A stretch of 64,000 nucleotides of DNA from Marinilactibacillus piezotolerans (GCF_900169305.1 NZ_FWDP01000004.1:124001-188000), one strand, 5' to 3'; counted from the first letter of the stretch, positions 28,362-37,982 are shown. Program-made: numbers and translations. The notes: a model not told the origin generated them from the letters alone.

Positions 28362-29444
28362 ATGCCTGATAATGAATCAACGCATACAGTACGTAAAATC
28401 GTGTTGAGTATTGTAGCGATTTTAGTATTCTTAATCTTTGTATTAGGATTTTCTGGTTATCGCTATTATACGTCTGCTTTACAACCCTTAGATCCAGACA
28501 GTATAGAAGAAATTCCGGTAGAGATACCGATAGGGTCTTCGCGTACTCAAATTGCCAGGATATTAGAAGAAGAAGGCGTGATTAAAAGTGCGTTTGTCTT
28601 TAATTATCACTTGAGGTTCAATGGTGATGAAGGATTCCAAGCAGGATACTATCAGTTATCGCCATCTATGTCTTCTGATGAAATTGTGGAAAGACTGAAA
28701 GAAGGCGGGGAACCGATTACAGAAGATGCTATAGGAGCTGTTATAATTCCGGAAGGATTTACAATTGAGCAGATCGGCACAGAAATTAGTGAACAAACTG
28801 ATTACACGATTGATGATTTTTTTGAATTAGTAGAAGATGAAACCTTTCTGCAGCAGAAAACAGAAGAGTTTCCTGAACTGCTTACGACAGCCTATGAAGT
28901 AAGAGAGCAGACGCTTTACACGTTAGAAGGCTATCTTTATCCAGCAACTTATGAGCTCTATGAAGATACTTCGTTGGAAACTATCGTGACCAATATGCTT
29001 GCTAGAACCAATGAAGTCATGCAGGATTTCTATTCACAGATAGAAGCTCAAGATAAAACGGTGCATGATATCTTGACAATGGCCTCTTTTATAGAACGAG
29101 AAGGAATTACCCTTGAAGATAGAAAAATTATCTCTGGTGTATTCTACAACAGACTTGAAATAGGAATGCCGCTGCAAACGGATGTTAGTGTCACCTATGC
29201 GTTAGGGGAGCATCAAGAACGAATCACGTATGATGATTTGGAAACAGAATCTCCTTATAATCTTTATCAAAATACTGGAATCGGTCCGGGACCAGTCAAT
29301 AGTCCGGCGGTAGATTCCATTCGAGCAAGTGTAGAACCGGCTGAAACGGAATATATGTATTTCATCGCCGATCTTTCTACCAAAGAAGTCTATTTCTCAG
29401 AAACCTATCAGCAGCATTTAGATAAAAAAGAGGAATTAAATTAA
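28362..29444 (+). CDS. mltG: Endolytic murein transglycosylase MltG
   Basis: A 360-residue bitopic membrane protein that cuts nascent glycan strands in the membrane-proximal wall. One transmembrane helix (residues ~14-36) precedes a LysM-like region (IPIGSSRTQIARILEEEGVI) and the YceG catalytic domain with the Glu in MASFIEREGI and NTGIGPGPVNSPAVDSI. The start ATG 28362 follows AAAAAAGGAATGG; a longer reading from 28314 would overlap a TATAAT element at 28317-28322 and is rejected. Confidence 0.93.
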   Translation: MPDNESTHTVRKIVLSIVAILVFLIFVLGFSGYRYYTSALQPLDPDSIEEIPVEIPIGSSRTQIARILEEEGVIKSAFVFNYHLRFNGDEGFQAGYYQLSPSMSSDEIVERLKEGGEPITEDAIGAVIIPEGFTIEQIGTEISEQTDYTIDDFFELVEDETFLQQKTEEFPELLTTAYEVREQTLYTLEGYLYPATYELYEDTSLETIVTNMLARTNEVMQDFYSQIEAQDKTVHDILTMASFIEREGITLEDRKIISGVFYNRLEIGMPLQTDVSVTYALGEHQERITYDDLETESPYNLYQNTGIGPGPVNSPAVDSIRASVEPAETEYMYFIADLSTKEVYFSETYQQHLDKKEELN

Positions 29445-29476
29445 AAGCATTGAGTCTTCAGACTCAGTGCTTTTCT
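29443..29476 (+). terminator. Terminator after mltG
   Basis: AAAAGCATTGAGTC pairs with GACTCAGTGCTTTT (one T-G pair) around a TTCA tetraloop, then CTT. Confidence 0.85.
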
Positions 29477-29530
29477 TGAGAACAAAATCGTTTTTTCCCT
29501 GTAAAACAGCAAACTGAAAGGAACATAAAA

Positions 29531-30166
29531 ATGACTAAGACTAAACCCATCGTAATCGGCGTAACAGGAGGATCAGGAAGTGGAAAAACAAGTGTAAGCC
29601 AGGCGATCTATAACCATTTTCCTGGAAGATCGATCATGATGTTAGAGCAGGATTCATACTATAAAAATCAGGATCATCTTGCATTTGAAGAACGATTAAG
29701 TACGAATTACGACCATCCTTTTGCCTTTGATACAGACTTATTGATTCAGCACTTATTTAAACTAGTCAACTATGAAACAATCGAAAAACCTGTATATGAT
29801 TATAAGCGGCACACACGCAGCAGGGAAGTAATTGTCCAGGACCCCAAAGAAGTCATTATTCTGGAAGGAATCCTGATCTTAGAAGATCCTAGATTGAGAG
29901 AAATGATGGACATAAAAGTTTACGTAGATACAGATGACGATATTCGAATCATCCGCAGAATCAAACGAGATATTGAGGAACGCGGACGTACGTTAGATCA
30001 TGTTATCGAACAATATCTTGGTGTAGTAAAACCCATGCATACGCAGTTTATTGAACCAACCAAGAAATATGCCGATATTATTATTCCAGAAGGCGGAAGA
30101 AATCAAGTTGCGATTGATTTAATGACGACGAAAATCGATACCATATTCAAAAAGCGTTCTCTCTGA
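29531..30166 (+). CDS. udk: Uridine kinase
   Basis: A 211-residue P-loop kinase phosphorylating uridine and cytidine in pyrimidine salvage. Walker [10 protein letters not shown] (residues ~13-21); DSYYK and [11 protein letters not shown] form the nucleoside site; [15 protein letters not shown] is the lid. SD GAAAGGAA precedes the ATG. mltG-udk-greA is a common order in Lactobacillales. Confidence 0.96.
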   Translation: MTKTKPIVIGVTGGSGSGKTSVSQAIYNHFPGRSIMMLEQDSYYKNQDHLAFEERLSTNYDHPFAFDTDLLIQHLFKLVNYETIEKPVYDYKRHTRSREVIVQDPKEVIILEGILILEDPRLREMMDIKVYVDTDDDIRIIRRIKRDIEERGRTLDHVIEQYLGVVKPMHTQFIEPTKKYADIIIPEGGRNQVAIDLMTTKIDTIFKKRSL

Positions 30167-30259
30167 TAGGAAAAAGACACACAGTATTTGCCAAAAAAAC
30201 GCTTTACAAGATGTTAAGTTCGTGGTATCTTGTTTCCATTGAGATGGCAAACAGATCGT

Positions 30260-30289
30260 TTGAATCGTTCAATGGAAATATAGTACAAT
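30260..30289 (+). promoter_or_regulatory. Candidate promoter of greA
   Basis: TTGAAT at 30260-30265 and TACAAT at 30284-30289 (18-bp spacer); a second -10 match, TATAAT, is at 30292-30297. Confidence 0.45.
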
Positions 30290-30349
30290 AGTATAATGCT
30301 TGTTTGTTTAGATCTTATAAAGAAATCAAATGATGAGGTGAAGCACTTG

Positions 30350-30823
30350 ATGACAGAAAAAGTATATCCAATGACTTTAGAAGGTAAAGAGAAATTGGAA
30401 AAAGAGCTTGAAGAACTAAAAACAGTAAAACGTAAAGAAGTTGTAGAAAGAATCAAAATTGCACGTGGATTCGGAGACTTATCTGAGAACTCAGAATATG
30501 AATCAGCTAAAGATGAACAAGCTTTTATTGAAGGTCGTATCAGTACGGTTGAAAATATGCTTCAGCATGCTGAGATTATTGATAATTCAAATGCTGAAAC
30601 TGGAGAAGTTGCTTTAGGACGTTCAGTTATTTTTAAAGAACTTCCAGATGGTATTGATGAGGAATATACGATTGTCGGTAAAGCAGAAGCAGATCCTTTT
30701 TCAGGTAAAATCTCCAATGAATCTCCTATTGCCCAAGCACTTTTAGGTAAAAAAGTAGGAGACAAGGTTTCTATTGATACACCGGGCGGATCTATGGAAG
30801 TAGAAATTACAAAAGTATATTAA
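30350..30823 (+). CDS. greA: Transcription elongation factor GreA
   Basis: A 157-residue factor that rescues backtracked RNA polymerase by stimulating transcript cleavage. The N-terminal coiled coil includes the conserved tip [18 protein letters not shown]; the C-terminal FKBP-like domain ends in [11 protein letters not shown]. Start ATG 30350 follows GAGGTG; 30296 is rejected because it overlaps the promoter. Length equals the family norm. Confidence 0.97.
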   Translation: MTEKVYPMTLEGKEKLEKELEELKTVKRKEVVERIKIARGFGDLSENSEYESAKDEQAFIEGRISTVENMLQHAEIIDNSNAETGEVALGRSVIFKELPDGIDEEYTIVGKAEADPFSGKISNESPIAQALLGKKVGDKVSIDTPGGSMEVEITKVY

Positions 30824-30851
30824 AAAAATCAGTTTAAAATCAGTTCTTTAA

Positions 30852-30888
30852 AGATGGCGTTGGTGATTTATCACCGACGTCATTTTTT
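30852..30888 (+). terminator. Terminator after greA
   Basis: GATGGCGTTGGTGA pairs with TCACCGACGTCAT with G-U pairs, followed by TTTTT. Confidence 0.88.
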
Positions 30889-30992
30889 GCGATTCAGCGT
30901 CATACTTTAGACTGATTTTTAAGAAAGCGTAGTGCTATTACTGACAATATTCGATATACTATACATACAATCCAATGCAAGGAGCATGTAAA

Positions 30993-31730
30993 ATGAATCG
31001 TCCATTATTCAAATTAATTATGGGTTTGCTTGGAATCTGGCTGTTGTTTGATATCATAACAACTCGTTCGATTCTAATTTTATTTTTTTTAGGAATCGTC
31101 TTAATGCTGTTTTCTGACAGACTATCAAGATCAAACAAACGACAAGGGAATCTTTTTTGGCTCGGTCTGATTATTTTTGTTCTTTCTATCTTCTTTACCA
31201 GTGCTGCCTGGGTCATTCTCATTGTGCTGCTCATTTTTAAAGTTGGAGACGATCATAAAATGTTCCAGACAGTAAAAGATCCATTGACAAAGAAGCAGCC
31301 AAAGTGGCGCGAAAAAGAATTTGTTTCTGTGAAGTTCAAAGAAAACCGAGAAGAATCTGTTCAAATGTCTAGAAACAAATGGTTCGGCGATCATTCGATC
31401 GGTAAAGATATCTACGAATGGGAAGATGTGAACTTTTCTAAAGTGCTCGGTGACACAGTAGTCGATCTGGGAAATACGATTTTGCCGAAAAAAGAGAATA
31501 TCGTTATGATCAGACAGGGAATCGGGGATATTAAATTGCTCATTCCTGAGGAAGCAGGTGTATCGTTGGATGTCTCTTTGCTTTTAGGCAAAGTAAAGGT
31601 AGATAACGACGTTTTGGATCTTAAGAACGAAACACTAAAATGGCAATCTCCAGCTTATGCTGAAAATTCAAGAAATATTAAGATAGTCTTGAATTTATTG
31701 GTGGGTGAAGTAGAGGTGATTTTTATATGA
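30993..31730 (+). CDS. liaF: LiaF-like membrane regulator of the LiaFSR system
   Basis: A 245-residue protein with three or four hydrophobic helices in residues ~6-85 and a soluble C-terminal beta-rich domain (VDLGNTILPKKENIVMIRQGIGDI). In Bacillus and enterococci LiaF keeps the kinase LiaS off until envelope damage. The start ATG 30993 follows GGAG at 30981-30984. It overlaps the kinase gene by 4 bp. Neighbour identity strongly supports the call. Confidence 0.9.
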   Translation: MNRPLFKLIMGLLGIWLLFDIITTRSILILFFLGIVLMLFSDRLSRSNKRQGNLFWLGLIIFVLSIFFTSAAWVILIVLLIFKVGDDHKMFQTVKDPLTKKQPKWREKEFVSVKFKENREESVQMSRNKWFGDHSIGKDIYEWEDVNFSKVLGDTVVDLGNTILPKKENIVMIRQGIGDIKLLIPEEAGVSLDVSLLLGKVKVDNDVLDLKNETLKWQSPAYAENSRNIKIVLNLLVGEVEVIFI

Positions 31731-32785
31731 GAAAAAATGCTATGCAGTTCAGCAAATATTTTTTCTTATTTTTCCTTCTTATTTTTCTCTTCACCTTATT
31801 TATCTGTTTTGTATTTACAGATGAGAATGGGTTGTTCATGATTTTTCAGTATCATTTTGCCGGCTTCTCTTTGATTTCCTATTTAATCTTTTTTTCTATA
31901 TTTTTAACGTTTATTATGTTAGCCTATATGAAATCATTCGAAAGAAAGAAACTCAAAAAGGTAGAAGAAGGGCTCAAAATGATGTCGAAAGGACATTACT
32001 CTGCTTCAATCTTTTTGGATATGTACTCTTTAGATACACCGCTTCAAGTTAATAAAGAAATTGACCGTCAATTTATTCAGCTTCATGAAAAGCTGATGGG
32101 AATGGCAGAAGAAGCCATCAGTGCCAGTCAGCGTTCTACACAACTGAACAATGAAACAAAAGTTGAGATTCTTGAACAGGAAAGACACCGCATTGCGAGA
32201 GAACTCCATGACTCGGTGAGTCAGCAGCTGTTTGCTGCTTCTATGATGTTGAGCGCCGTGAATCAACAATATGATCAAATAGAGGATCAATTGAAAACGC
32301 AATTGAATTTAATTGAAAAAATCATCAATGATTCCCAGACAGAGATGCGGGCCTTATTACTCCACCTGAGACCGGTTAAGCTGGACGGTAAAACACTCAA
32401 ACAAGGTATCGAGCAGCTGCTGAAAGAGTTATGTACTAAAATCAATACAGACATAAAGTTTGAAATTGAAAATGTTCGATTGGCAGATGGAATTGAAGAT
32501 CATCTATTCCGTATCGTACAAGAACTGCTTTCCAATGTTTTAAGACATGCGAAGGCGGATGAACTGGAAGTCTATTTAAAGACAGTTCGAGAGACAGTGT
32601 TATTAAGAGTCATAGATGATGGAATCGGCTTTGATATGAGTGAAAAGAAATCTGGCAGTTATGGGCTGGAAAATATTCGCGAGAGAATCAATGGAATTGG
32701 CGGCAACGTCAAAATTATCTCATTCCCAGAAAAGGGGACAAGCATAGAGATCAGCATACCAATCGTAACAGGAGGAGAAAAATGA
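31727..32785 (+). CDS. liaS: LiaS-like sensor histidine kinase
   Basis: A 352-residue NarL-type histidine kinase responding to cell-envelope stress from agents such as bacitracin or daptomycin. Two transmembrane helices (~10-30 and ~43-65) with a very short extracellular loop place it among intramembrane-sensing kinases. The HisKA_3 box RIARELHDSVSQQLF has phospho-acceptor His161. The HATPase domain shows IVQELLSNVLRHA and DDGIGFD. Confidence 0.93.
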   Translation: MRKNAMQFSKYFFLFFLLIFLFTLFICFVFTDENGLFMIFQYHFAGFSLISYLIFFSIFLTFIMLAYMKSFERKKLKKVEEGLKMMSKGHYSASIFLDMYSLDTPLQVNKEIDRQFIQLHEKLMGMAEEAISASQRSTQLNNETKVEILEQERHRIARELHDSVSQQLFAASMMLSAVNQQYDQIEDQLKTQLNLIEKIINDSQTEMRALLLHLRPVKLDGKTLKQGIEQLLKELCTKINTDIKFEIENVRLADGIEDHLFRIVQELLSNVLRHAKADELEVYLKTVRETVLLRVIDDGIGFDMSEKKSGSYGLENIRERINGIGGNVKIISFPEKGTSIEISIPIVTGGEK

Positions 32786-33414
32786 TACGACTTTTATTAG
32801 TAGATGATCATCAAATGGTACGCTTGGGATTATCATCTTACTTTTCTATTCAAGAAGATATTGCTGTAGTCGGAGAGGCAGAGAATGGACAACAAGGGTA
32901 CGAGTTGTCGTTAAAAGAGAAACCGGATATTATTCTGATGGATTTAGTTATGGAAGTAATGGATGGGATTGAAGCGACTCAAAAGATCTTACAAGACTGG
33001 CCGGAAGCCAAAATTATTATTCTGACCAGTTTTATTGATGACGAAAAAGTTTTCCCGGCAATGGAGGCTGGTGCTTCAGGGTATTTATTAAAAACTTCTT
33101 CAGCAAGCGAGATCGCTGAAGCGATCCGTTCTACATATAACGGTGATCCTTATTTTGAAACAGAAGTAACAGAAAAGATAATGGACCGCGAGACTAGTCA
33201 GCCGCAGATGATCCTTCACGATGATTTGACGAATCGAGAAAAAGAGGTACTGCAATTAATTTCTCAAGGCTATTCAAACCAGGAGATAGCAGATTCTTTG
33301 TTTATCACGCTGAAGACGGTGAAGACTCATGTATCGAATATTTTATCTAAGCTGCAAGTAGAAGATCGTACACAGGCAGCCATTTATGCCTTCAGACATG
33401 ATTTAGTAGAATAG
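32782..33414 (+). CDS. liaR: LiaR-like response regulator
   Basis: A 210-residue NarL/FixJ-family regulator. Receiver domain with DDHQ near residue 9 and phospho-acceptor Asp54 in ILMDLVM; LuxR-type helix-turn-helix near the C-terminus (LTNREKEVLQLISQGYSNQEIA, about residues 147-168). It overlaps liaS by 4 bp, completing the three-gene operon. Confidence 0.94.
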   Translation: MIRLLLVDDHQMVRLGLSSYFSIQEDIAVVGEAENGQQGYELSLKEKPDIILMDLVMEVMDGIEATQKILQDWPEAKIIILTSFIDDEKVFPAMEAGASGYLLKTSSASEIAEAIRSTYNGDPYFETEVTEKIMDRETSQPQMILHDDLTNREKEVLQLISQGYSNQEIADSLFITLKTVKTHVSNILSKLQVEDRTQAAIYAFRHDLVE

Positions 33415-33416
33415 CA

Positions 33417-33456
33417 GAAAACGCCTGACAGACTTTTATCTGTCAGGCGTTTTTTC
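33417..33456. terminator. Bidirectional terminator between liaR and rnjA
   Basis: AAAACGCCTGACAGA pairs perfectly with TCTGTCAGGCGTTTT; A and T runs serve both convergent genes. Confidence 0.93.
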
Positions 33457-33467
33457 ATTTGTTCAAC

Positions 33468-35138
33468 TTATTTCGTCAGAATAACAGGTAAGATGATCGG
33501 TCTGCGTTCTGTTTCAGCAAATAAGAATTGCTTAATATCGTCAATCAGATCATTACGCATTTTATATTCATTGACTTGTTTATATTCGAAAGAACGCTGA
33601 ATACTTTCAAAAGCAACTTTCTGAGCTTGATGAATCAATTTCTCGGATTCTCGCATGTAGATGAAGCCTCTAGAAATAATATCTGGTCCTGCCAGAACAG
33701 TACGCTTATTGGTATCAATCGTGGCTACTACAACTACCAATCCGTTATCAGATAGTAATTTACGGTCTTTCAACACCACATTACCAATATCTCCGATTCC
33801 GCTGCCGTCGACATACACATCTTGAGCATTGAATTCTCCGGCTCTTCTTGCACTGTCTTCGGTAAAAGCAACAATTTCTCCATTATCTAAGATAAAACAG
33901 TTTTCTTCTGGAACACCAGTCTGTTGCGCAAGATTTGCATGGATACGTTGCATACGATGTTCGCCATGGATAGGAATAAAGAATTTAGGTTTCATTAGGC
34001 GAAGCATTAGTTTCTGCTCCTCTTGACCACCGTGACCGGAAGTATGAATATTATTGACTTTACCGTGGATCACGTTAGCACCAGCTTCAAGCAGCTGATT
34101 GATGACACGATTTACGCTCACAGTATTACCGGGAATCGGTGAACTAGAGAAGATAACAGAATCACCGGGCTGAATGGAGATCTGACGGTGCGTTCCGTTT
34201 GCAACACGACTCAAAGCAGCCATCGGTTCCCCTTGAGAACCGGTACATAAAATCAGTACTTCGTTATCTTTATAGCGTTTTAGTTCATTTGGGTGGATGA
34301 AAGTGCCTTCTTCAGCTTCAATATATCCTAGTTCTTGACCAGTTTCTAAAGAAGTCACCATACTTCTTCCGAATACGGCGATTTTACGTCCAGTTTGATT
34401 CGCTGCCTTGACAACTTGTTGTACTCTGGAAATATTAGATGCAAAGGTAGCGAAAATGATACGGCCATCAATTTTCTTCAGCAGATTCTGAATAGAATCT
34501 CCTACCATTTGTTCAGATTTCGTGAAATTCGGTACTTCAGCATTTGTACTATCAGAAAGTAAGGCTAGTACACCTTCTTCACCGATCTTAGCCATTTTAT
34601 GCAAGTCAGCTGGTTCACCGACTGGTGTGAAATCAAATTTGAAGTCACCGGTTTGAACAATATTACCATTAGGGGTCTTAACAACAATACCAAACGATTC
34701 CGGCACACTGTGTGTCGTACGGAAAAATGAGACAGACGTTTTTCTGAACTTAATCACGACATCTTCATTGATTTCATGAAGTTCTGCAGATCTCAATAGT
34801 TGGTGTTCATTTAATTTGTTGCGAATCAGTGCCAAAGCCAATTTGCCTGCGTAGACAGGAATATTCAACTGTCTCAGTAAGAACGGTACACCACCCACGT
34901 GATCTTCATGACCATGTGTGATAAATAGTCCCTGTATTTTGTCTTTGTTCTCAATAATATACGAGTAATCTGGAATCACATAATCGATTCCCAGCAAATC
35001 ATCTTCCGGGAACTTGATTCCAGCATCGATCAGTATAATTTCGTCTTGGAACTGAACACCATAAGTGTTTTTTCCAATCTCATTCAAGCCACCTAGAGCA
35101 AAGATGGCCGCTTCATTGTTTTTGATATTCGGCTTCAT
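33468..35138 (-). CDS. rnjA: Ribonuclease J (RNase J1 type)
   Basis: A 556-residue metallo-beta-lactamase/beta-CASP exo- and endoribonuclease, central to mRNA decay and rRNA maturation. The intact zinc motif HGHEDH (His75-His80) and [16 protein letters not shown], plus beta-CASP motifs ([19 protein letters not shown]), mark an active enzyme. The full HxHxDH motif favours J1 over J2, whose motif is often degraded. SD AAGGAG. Gene order towards def and pdh matches the B. subtilis rnjA locus, but the small rpoY gene normally placed just upstream is absent. Confidence 0.93.
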   Translation of the reverse strand: MKPNIKNNEAAIFALGGLNEIGKNTYGVQFQDEIILIDAGIKFPEDDLLGIDYVIPDYSYIIENKDKIQGLFITHGHEDHVGGVPFLLRQLNIPVYAGKLALALIRNKLNEHQLLRSAELHEINEDVVIKFRKTSVSFFRTTHSVPESFGIVVKTPNGNIVQTGDFKFDFTPVGEPADLHKMAKIGEEGVLALLSDSTNAEVPNFTKSEQMVGDSIQNLLKKIDGRIIFATFASNISRVQQVVKAANQTGRKIAVFGRSMVTSLETGQELGYIEAEEGTFIHPNELKRYKDNEVLILCTGSQGEPMAALSRVANGTHRQISIQPGDSVIFSSSPIPGNTVSVNRVINQLLEAGANVIHGKVNNIHTSGHGGQEEQKLMLRLMKPKFFIPIHGEHRMQRIHANLAQQTGVPEENCFILDNGEIVAFTEDSARRAGEFNAQDVYVDGSGIGDIGNVVLKDRKLLSDNGLVVVVATIDTNKRTVLAGPDIISRGFIYMRESEKLIHQAQKVAFESIQRSFEYKQVNEYKMRNDLIDDIKQFLFAETERRPIILPVILTK

Positions 35139-35188
35139 TAATAAATCTCCTTCTTAACATTGTTTTCATTCAGATTTTATAAGAGTTT

Positions 35189-35216
35189 ATTCTAAGACAA
35201 ATAAACCTATATACAA
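35189..35216 (-). promoter_or_regulatory. Candidate promoter of rnjA
   Basis: On the minus strand TTGTAT (35216-35211), a 16-bp spacer, and TAGAAT (35194-35189). The rest of the 413-bp gap 35139-35551 contains an imperfect inverted repeat (ACTGGTTTT...AAAAGCCAGT, about 35237-35272) and no gene I can support. Confidence 0.5.
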
Positions 35217-35468
35217 AGGCAGTTCATCAATAGACTGGTTTTGTATATTATGAAAAAAGCCAGTTTGATAGATGATCAGAAAATGGCTCGTTCATTCCTT
35301 TTCACTTTTTATATCCGTCCGATGGGTTGGTATAAGATTACCAACAGCTGATTGTATTTTACCATACTAATGTAAATAAGTATAGAAGAAGCGTGGGAGG
35401 CTCATATAACAAGGTTGATTAAGACGGTTTTATCATAAAGAAATCAGCAAGTGAAATAAACAAGGGTT

Positions 35469-35486
35469 GTGTGAAATGGATTACAC
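35469..35486. promoter_or_regulatory. 18-bp inverted repeat upstream of the HAD gene
   Basis: GTGTGA-AATGGA-TTACAC, an imperfect palindrome with the same GTGA-N6-TnAC layout as the two sites before pdhA. -10-like elements follow at 35505-35510 (TATACT) and 35513-35518 (TATAAA). A role as an operator is inference. Confidence 0.35.
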
Positions 35487-35551
35487 GCCGTAAACTATTT
35501 TGTGTATACTGATATAAACGGATCATAAACAAATCAATTAAGGAGTACGCA

Positions 35552-36331
35552 ATGACTAAAAAATTTATTTATTTTGATATTGACGGTACATTACTGACGG
35601 ATGAAAAGACTATTTTAGACAGCACCAGAGAGGCTATTAAATCGCTGCAAGAAAAAGGACATGAAGTAGCGATTGCAACAGGCCGGAATGCATTGATGGC
35701 TAAAGAGCTGATCGAGGAACTGGATATGCATAACTACATTGTCTGCAATGGAGCAGCAGGATTCTTTCACCATGAAGAAGTCTTTCTTAATCCATTGGAT
35801 CCTGATGCAGTAGAACGTCTGATCAAAATTGCGGATCATAATGGTCATCAGCTGATATACGAAACAGCCGTGACCCTAAAGAGACGAAGTCAAGAGATAT
35901 ATCCTGAAGTTCAAGCAGGAATGAACCATGTTGGATTTGCAGTTCCAGAACAAGATCGATTATTCTATAAAAATCATTCTCTGACTCAAGCGCTTGTTTT
36001 TTACAGTGAAGAAGAAAGACACTTATATGAAGACGGACAGTTTCCGGAGTTCAGGTTCGTCAGATGGCATACTTCCGGCGTAGATGTATTACCGGCGGAT
36101 GGTTCTAAGTTTGAGACCATCTTAAAGTTATCGACGGATAAAGGATTCGCAAAAAAAGATATCATTGCCTTTGGAGACGGATTGAACGATTACGAAATGA
36201 TTAAAAACGTCGGATTAGGTATAGCAATGGGCAATGGAGAAACGATTGTAAAAGAAGTTGCTGAGATGGTGACAGATACCAACAATCAGGATGGTATTTA
36301 CAAAGCACTTAAGAAACTGGAGCTTATTTAA
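35552..36331 (+). CDS. Cof-type HAD-IIB phosphatase (YkrA-like)
   Basis: A 259-residue HAD hydrolase. Motif I YFDIDGTLLTDE is at the N-terminus; motif II AIATGRN; a C2-type cap; Lys and motif IV in AFGDGLNDYEMI followed by GIAMGNG. These are the Cof-type IIB features of sugar-phosphate or cofactor phosphatases. Its place between rnjA and def equals B. subtilis ykrA. Substrate unknown. Confidence 0.9.
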   Translation: MTKKFIYFDIDGTLLTDEKTILDSTREAIKSLQEKGHEVAIATGRNALMAKELIEELDMHNYIVCNGAAGFFHHEEVFLNPLDPDAVERLIKIADHNGHQLIYETAVTLKRRSQEIYPEVQAGMNHVGFAVPEQDRLFYKNHSLTQALVFYSEEERHLYEDGQFPEFRFVRWHTSGVDVLPADGSKFETILKLSTDKGFAKKDIIAFGDGLNDYEMIKNVGLGIAMGNGETIVKEVAEMVTDTNNQDGIYKALKKLELI

Positions 36332-36533
36332 GACTAAGCTTTAAAACAGTAGAAATAATCAGAAGACAAAATTAGAAAACAAATCGAACAAGTGAACCGC
36401 ATTCATTTAAATCGCATTACCAAAGAAATGATCCATAGGCTTTTCATACAGAAACAAAGTAAAAAGTAGCAGAGAGAGAACATCTAAATAAGTAAAGGCT
36501 TGCAGTATAGAGGACGTAAATATCATGAATTTG

Positions 36534-36562
36534 TTGAAACGATCACGAACGTTCGTTATAAT
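36534..36562 (+). promoter_or_regulatory. Promoter with internal palindromic operator, DUF1576 gene
   Basis: TTGAAA at 36534-36539, a 17-bp spacer, and consensus TATAAT at 36557-36562. The spacer contains the perfect palindrome ACGAACGTTCGT at 36545-36556. A repressor bound there would block polymerase. The rest of 36332-36533 shows nothing I can name. Confidence 0.7.
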
Positions 36563-36636
36563 CAATATTCACTTACTATTTGTAGTTAATCGATTTTAAT
36601 CAGAATAACTGTCAGATGATAAAAAAGGAGATGTTT

Positions 36637-37974
36637 ATGGATATCAATAGTGAAAGGTCGATTTTACCTTATAGTCATGTGTCACAGAAGACACTGCTTA
36701 GATTCCTACTAGGATTTGCTTGTATATTTGTGTTCATTGCTTTCTTTTTCAATTCTGTTGAAGAGATTATTATGGGTCAAGTAAAAATACTGACGACCCC
36801 TTCAAATTTAACGACAGATTATTTTGCTTTAACGAGTGCAGGGGCAGCATTCTTTAACTCAGGGATTCTGACTATACATGCAATTTTACTCATTAAAATG
36901 ACAAAGGCCAGAATTAATGGAACCTTGATTGCTGCTGTTTTCACTGTTGCCGCCTTTTCTTTGTTCGGAAAAAACCTCTATAATTCTATGCCGATCGTGG
37001 CGGGAGCCTTCTCATATGCCTGGATGACAAAAGTCTCTGCCAAGAAGTCGCTGCTGGCTGCTCTTTTTGGAACAGCTCTTGGACCGCTCGTTAATGAAAT
37101 TACATTCAACATCGGATTGCCGATTGTCCCCGGTATCCTTATGGGTAGTGCAGCAGGCTTTGCAGCGGGATTCATTTTACCTCCGTTAGCTCATCATTTT
37201 GTTTTATTCACCAAAGGTTTCAGTTTATATAATATTGGATTTTCCAGCGGTGTCGTCGGGACCGTTTTTACTTCAATACTGAGATCCACCGGAGTCGTCA
37301 TTGAACCTGTTTCCCTCTTATCGAGCGGATATAATGTTCCTTTGTCGATCCTGTTTTTTCTGCTGTTCGCTATCAGTCTTGCTTATGGATTATATTTGAA
37401 TGAATGGTCCTTTAAAGGGTACAGTTCAATCACAAAACATTCCGGACAACTTTCGACGGATTACTTAGATAAAACAGGATTCAGTCTAACGCTGATCAAT
37501 ATGTCTTTGTTGGGGTTTATTTCAATGGCGTTTGTACTTTGTCTTGGAGGAGAACTGAATGGACCGACAATCGGCGGCATTTTAACGGTTGTAGGTTTCG
37601 GAGCTTTTGGAAAACATGTTAAAAATGTATTGCCGATTTTACTAGGAGTAGCACTGATTGGATATGTAAATGGTTATGATATGAGTGATACATCTGTTAT
37701 TATAGCTGGATTATTTGGTACAACAATTGCTCCTATTGCCGGAAGGTATGGTCTGATAATGGGGATGCTTGCAGGAGGACTCCATTTGACTGTTGTCAGC
37801 AATACCAGTTATTTGCACGGCGGGATTAATCTATACAACAATGGATTTGCTGGCGGTTTTGTAGCGGCTTTAATGATTCCGCTTCTTGAAGCTGTTCAAT
37901 ACCATAGAGAGAAAAGACGCGAGATGAGAGAACCGGTGGATCCTGCAGAAGAAATAGAACAAGAACAGTCTTAA
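36637..37974 (+). CDS. DUF1576 polytopic membrane protein
   Basis: A 445-residue protein with about ten to twelve hydrophobic segments; the family's function is unknown, and transport is plausible. It consists of two homologous halves: residues ~60-210 and ~274-415 share TDY near the start, FGK-x-x-x-N-x-x-PI, LFGT-x-x-x-P, and GFSLYNIGFSSG versus GINLYNNGFAGG. The start ATG 36637 is 6 nt after AAGGAG; the ATG at 36631 is too close. The last ~25 residues are charged and cytoplasmic. It is inserted between the HAD gene and def relative to Bacillus. Confidence 0.82.
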   Translation: MDINSERSILPYSHVSQKTLLRFLLGFACIFVFIAFFFNSVEEIIMGQVKILTTPSNLTTDYFALTSAGAAFFNSGILTIHAILLIKMTKARINGTLIAAVFTVAAFSLFGKNLYNSMPIVAGAFSYAWMTKVSAKKSLLAALFGTALGPLVNEITFNIGLPIVPGILMGSAAGFAAGFILPPLAHHFVLFTKGFSLYNIGFSSGVVGTVFTSILRSTGVVIEPVSLLSSGYNVPLSILFFLLFAISLAYGLYLNEWSFKGYSSITKHSGQLSTDYLDKTGFSLTLINMSLLGFISMAFVLCLGGELNGPTIGGILTVVGFGAFGKHVKNVLPILLGVALIGYVNGYDMSDTSVIIAGLFGTTIAPIAGRYGLIMGMLAGGLHLTVVSNTSYLHGGINLYNNGFAGGFVAALMIPLLEAVQYHREKRREMREPVDPAEEIEQEQS

Positions 37975-37982
37975 TAAAGAAT

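Noticed and set aside
36545-36556. Palindrome ACGAACGTTCGT as a LexA box
   Set aside because: The SOS box needs four bases between GAAC and GTTC; here the halves abut, and the downstream gene is a membrane protein.
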